In this document: positions 4,807 to 6,590 of the stretch, piece after piece
Position numbering within the stretch: position 1 is the first letter of the stretch
How the letters are laid out: each line of letters starts with the position of its first letter
Assembly: GCA_030629295.1 (NCBI GenBank)
Contig: DAOVPH010000089.1
Coordinates: 1-6,590 of the forward strand
Source: Candidatus Latescibacterota bacterium
Lineage (GTDB): Bacteria > Latescibacterota > MVCY01
Direction of reading: 5' to 3'
DNA length: 6,590 bases
The notes under the pieces: model-generated
Seen by the model: the letters and a program-made list of their open reading frames with translations, nothing else
What the model was told of the DNA's origin: nothing
Databases searched by the model: none
Translations under genes and position numbers: made by a program

Positions 4807-5880
4807 TTACCGCTCGGGAGTTGTCGTTGTTTCCTGCAATCTTTTCCGCACTATGTTTGCTCTAAAAATATCCCGCTCTGAGGATTCTAAGTATCTACCA
4901 GCCAATTTCTGTAGATGGGATGGCTGCACTATGACCGTAAGTTGGTTGAGGGTCTTGAAGTCTGGGTGAGATGTCAACTCCATGCTCCGTCCCAGCCTTG
5001 CCGCAGAGGAGAGGTTCATAAACTCCTCAGTGGTGAGCAACCGGGCATTTTCCAGGATTCCCAGAGCCCGCCATATCTTGTCCTCAAGCTGATAGCTGGC
5101 ATCTTTTATTAAAGTTTGACGCTCCTTCAGTTCGTATTCAATAACCTCAGTGACAATCTTTATCAACGACTTGATGATCTGTTCCTCACTTTTACCCAGG
5201 GTGACTTGATTAGATATCTGGAAAAAATTACCTAACACCTCTGTGCCTTCGCCATAGAACCCTCTGACGGTCATTCCCACTTGAGCTATTGCCCGCAGGA
5301 CCTTTTCTATTTCCTGGGTCAAGACCAAAGCAGGCAGGTGGATTAGGACCGAGACCCGCAGGCCAGTGCCCACATTGGAAGGGCAAGCAGTTAAGTAGCC
5401 TAACTTTTCTGAAAAGGAGTAGTCCAGCAGCCGGGAGATCTCATCGTCCATCCCGTCCACCAGTGCCCAGACCTCCTGTAATTGCAATCCTGACTGGATA
5501 GCTTGAAGTCTGAGATGGTCTTCCTCATTGACCATCACGCTGACCACCTCTTGTTCGTCAAGCAGAATGCCCTGGGGTTGGTCTTTTCCTTCTGCCAGGG
5601 CAGGGCTGATTAGATGTCGCTCCACTAAAATCTGCCGGTCGATCTTTGACAACTGGTTTATATCAAAAAAGAGAATATCTTTCAGATAGCTGCTCTGCTC
5701 TCTGATGGTTAAGAGGCTATTGAGCACCTGAGAGAGCTCGGCCTTGCTGGCCCGGCTGGCAAAGGGAACAGAATCTAAATTCCTTGCCAGGCGAGCTCGG
5801 CTGCTGATCACAATCTCTGAATACTCACCTGAGCTGTCAAGCCAGCCAGCGAAGTGGTGCACCAGTTGATCAATTGTCAC
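4807..5880 (-). CDS. mcsB: Protein-arginine kinase McsB (ATP:guanido phosphotransferase family)
   Basis: This 357-residue protein matches McsB in length and motifs. It has the phosphagen-kinase N-terminal motif SSRARLARNL (26-35), ERHLIS (87-92), the acidic loop VNEEDHLRLQ (117-126), the active-site region YLTACPSNVGTGLR (162-175) with Cys166, and RGFYGEGTEVLGNFFQISNQ (206-225). Near the C-terminus RDIFRA (336-341) is the RDxxRA motif by which known McsB proteins bind phosphoarginine allosterically. McsB uses ATP to phosphorylate arginine side chains in the cytosol, marking proteins for ClpC-ClpP. The start is GTG at 5880, overlapping the end of mcsA by 11 nt, with GAGAGGAT upstream; the overlap points to coupled translation with its activator McsA. 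All key kinase positions I can recall are intact, so it should be active. Confidence 0.95.
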   Translation of the reverse strand: MTIDQLVHHFAGWLDSSGEYSEIVISSRARLARNLDSVPFASRASKAELSQVLNSLLTIREQSSYLKDILFFDINQLSKIDRQILVERHLISPALAEGKDQPQGILLDEQEVVSVMVNEEDHLRLQAIQSGLQLQEVWALVDGMDDEISRLLDYSFSEKLGYLTACPSNVGTGLRVSVLIHLPALVLTQEIEKVLRAIAQVGMTVRGFYGEGTEVLGNFFQISNQVTLGKSEEQIIKSLIKIVTEVIEYELKERQTLIKDASYQLEDKIWRALGILENARLLTTEEFMNLSSAARLGRSMELTSHPDFKTLNQLTVIVQPSHLQKLAGRYLESSERDIFRANIVRKRLQETTTTPER

Positions 5881-6361
5881 TTTGGACTATCCTCTCCATA
5901 ATAGCAAGCTCATCCCGAAGCTTAGCTGCTTGTTCAAACTGCTCTCTTTCGATGGCAGCCTTCAATTCTTTGCGTAACTTAACGATATCCCGCCTGGCCC
6001 TGCCCCGTTGTTTCCCGCCAAACGGCAGTTTCCCGGTGTGCACAGTGCTGCCGTGAAGTTTAGTCAAGACCTTTTCCAGGGGAGCAGAAAATGCACTGTA
6101 ACAGTCGCCACAACCCAGTTGGCCATTTTCCTTGAAGTCCGCGTAAGTCAGACCACAGGTAGAGCACTTGAGATTTTCATCCGCTGGATTTTTTTCAGTC
6201 TTCGCCGTGATTTCTTCCGGGGTCTGTTCATCGGCAAAGGACTCAGAGATGCCCATTTTTTTGGCACATTCCTCGCACATATAGAGAACCGACTTAGTGT
6301 TGTTCGCTATCTGAGTGAGAATAATCACCGCAGGCTTCTTACCACACTTTTGACATAACAC
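5870..6361 (-). CDS. mcsA: McsA, zinc-finger activator of McsB with C-terminal UVR motif
   Basis: This 163-residue protein contains four CxxC pairs, at residues 3/6, 29/32, 66/69 and 84/87, enough for two zinc sites. The core C-S-T-C-G-L-T-Y-x-D-F-x-x-x-G-x-L-G-C-x-x-C-Y (66-88) is the standard McsA signature. A Lys/Arg-rich linker leads to a UVR motif at about 126-157 (IEREQFEQAAKLRDE, 137-151), as in UvrB/UvrC. McsA binds and activates the kinase McsB and helps recruit it to ClpC. The start is GTG at 6361: an in-frame TGA lies three codons upstream and no later start keeps the first zinc motif. A Shine-Dalgarno-like GGGGAG lies 10 nt upstream. The 64-bp gap to the LolD-like gene (6362-6425) shows no terminator, so the genes may be co-transcribed. 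Confidence 0.94.
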   Translation of the reverse strand: MLCQKCGKKPAVIILTQIANNTKSVLYMCEECAKKMGISESFADEQTPEEITAKTEKNPADENLKCSTCGLTYADFKENGQLGCGDCYSAFSAPLEKVLTKLHGSTVHTGKLPFGGKQRGRARRDIVKLRKELKAAIEREQFEQAAKLRDELAIMERIVQSDN

Positions 6362-6425
6362 TGCTGGTCATCTCCCCTTTTTGGGTTTTCATCTCATCGA
6401 ACCTGAGAATCAATGTAGTCCAACC

Positions 6426-6590
6426 TTAGTCTACAATTTTCCCGTTCCTTAGCTCTAATACTCTGTCGGCCTTGCCGGCAAGCTCCAGGTTGTGGGTAGC
6501 GATAACAAAAGTCTTTTCCAGAGTTCTGGAAAGCTCCCAGAGTAAGGCATGTAGAGTCTGACTGTTGGCAAAGTCTAAATTGCCGGAGGG
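6426..6590 (-). CDS. lolD: C-terminal end of LolD-type ABC transporter ATPase, 5' part outside window
   Basis: Only the last 54 codons are present, ending in TAA at 6428-6426. The visible part starts in the D-loop (PSGNLD, which normally follows the Walker B Asp-Glu), continues with a helix of L-W-E-L-S-R type, and has the switch histidine in FVIATHNLELAGKADRVLEL (28-47), then a typical ending, R-N-G-K-I-V-D. GNLD followed by N-x-x-x-L-x-x-L-L is usual for the MacB/LolD/FtsE group. LolD is the cytoplasmic ATPase of the LolCDE complex, which extracts lipoproteins from the inner membrane for transport to the outer membrane. FtsE or a MacB-like ATPase is possible because the Walker A and signature regions are missing. 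It lies 64 bp upstream of mcsA on the same strand. Confidence 0.68.
   Translation of the reverse strand, partial: PSGNLDFANSQTLHALLWELSRTLEKTFVIATHNLELAGKADRVLELRNGKIVD

Overview
All genes that can be supported lie on the minus strand, so the window reads biologically from its right end to its left end. The right two thirds carry a conserved protein quality-control block. It starts with the C-terminal tail of a LolD-type ABC ATPase (6426-6590), followed by McsA (5870-6361), the protein-arginine kinase McsB (4807-5880) and the AAA+ unfoldase ClpC (2192-4609). McsB marks proteins with phosphoarginine, McsA is its zinc-binding activator, and ClpC recognises the mark and feeds substrates to ClpP. 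The sites expected for this are present: the McsB active-site Cys, its RDxxRA phosphoarginine-binding motif, the paired Glu positions of the ClpC N-domain, and the ClpP-docking VGF loop.

The left third is an accessory-looking group: a nucleotidyltransferase-fold protein with a DUF4037-like C-terminal half (880-1734), a 54-residue ORF (725-889) that overlaps both neighbours, a DUF2283 protein (516-728), and the start of a membrane-anchored YbjQ/UPF0145-family protein (1-435) that runs off the window. The 54-aa ORF and the YbjQ-like gene are easily missed. The first is very short. The second is cut by the window edge and opposed by a plus-strand shadow frame.

Three non-coding stretches are unusually structured. 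The 454-bp gap between clpC and the nucleotidyltransferase gene (1738-2191) holds at least seven inverted repeats, several sharing a GTTTAT(C/G/A)CG-like core, and two look like diverged copies of one hairpin element. The 197-bp gap between mcsB and clpC holds a 22-bp imperfect inverted repeat plus short repeated AATTGCC and TTCAAA words. The 80-bp leader of the YbjQ-like gene has stems that compete for the same strand or could form a pseudoknot.

Organism: mcsA-mcsB-clpC is classic for Firmicutes, where it usually sits behind ctsR. Here the upstream gene is LolD-like, an outer-membrane lipoprotein export component, and no ctsR is seen. This suggests a diderm bacterium outside the Firmicutes, perhaps an uncultured candidate phylum. 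That placement is inference; the window has no rRNA or other taxonomic marker. No tRNA, rRNA, CRISPR array or transposase gene was seen.
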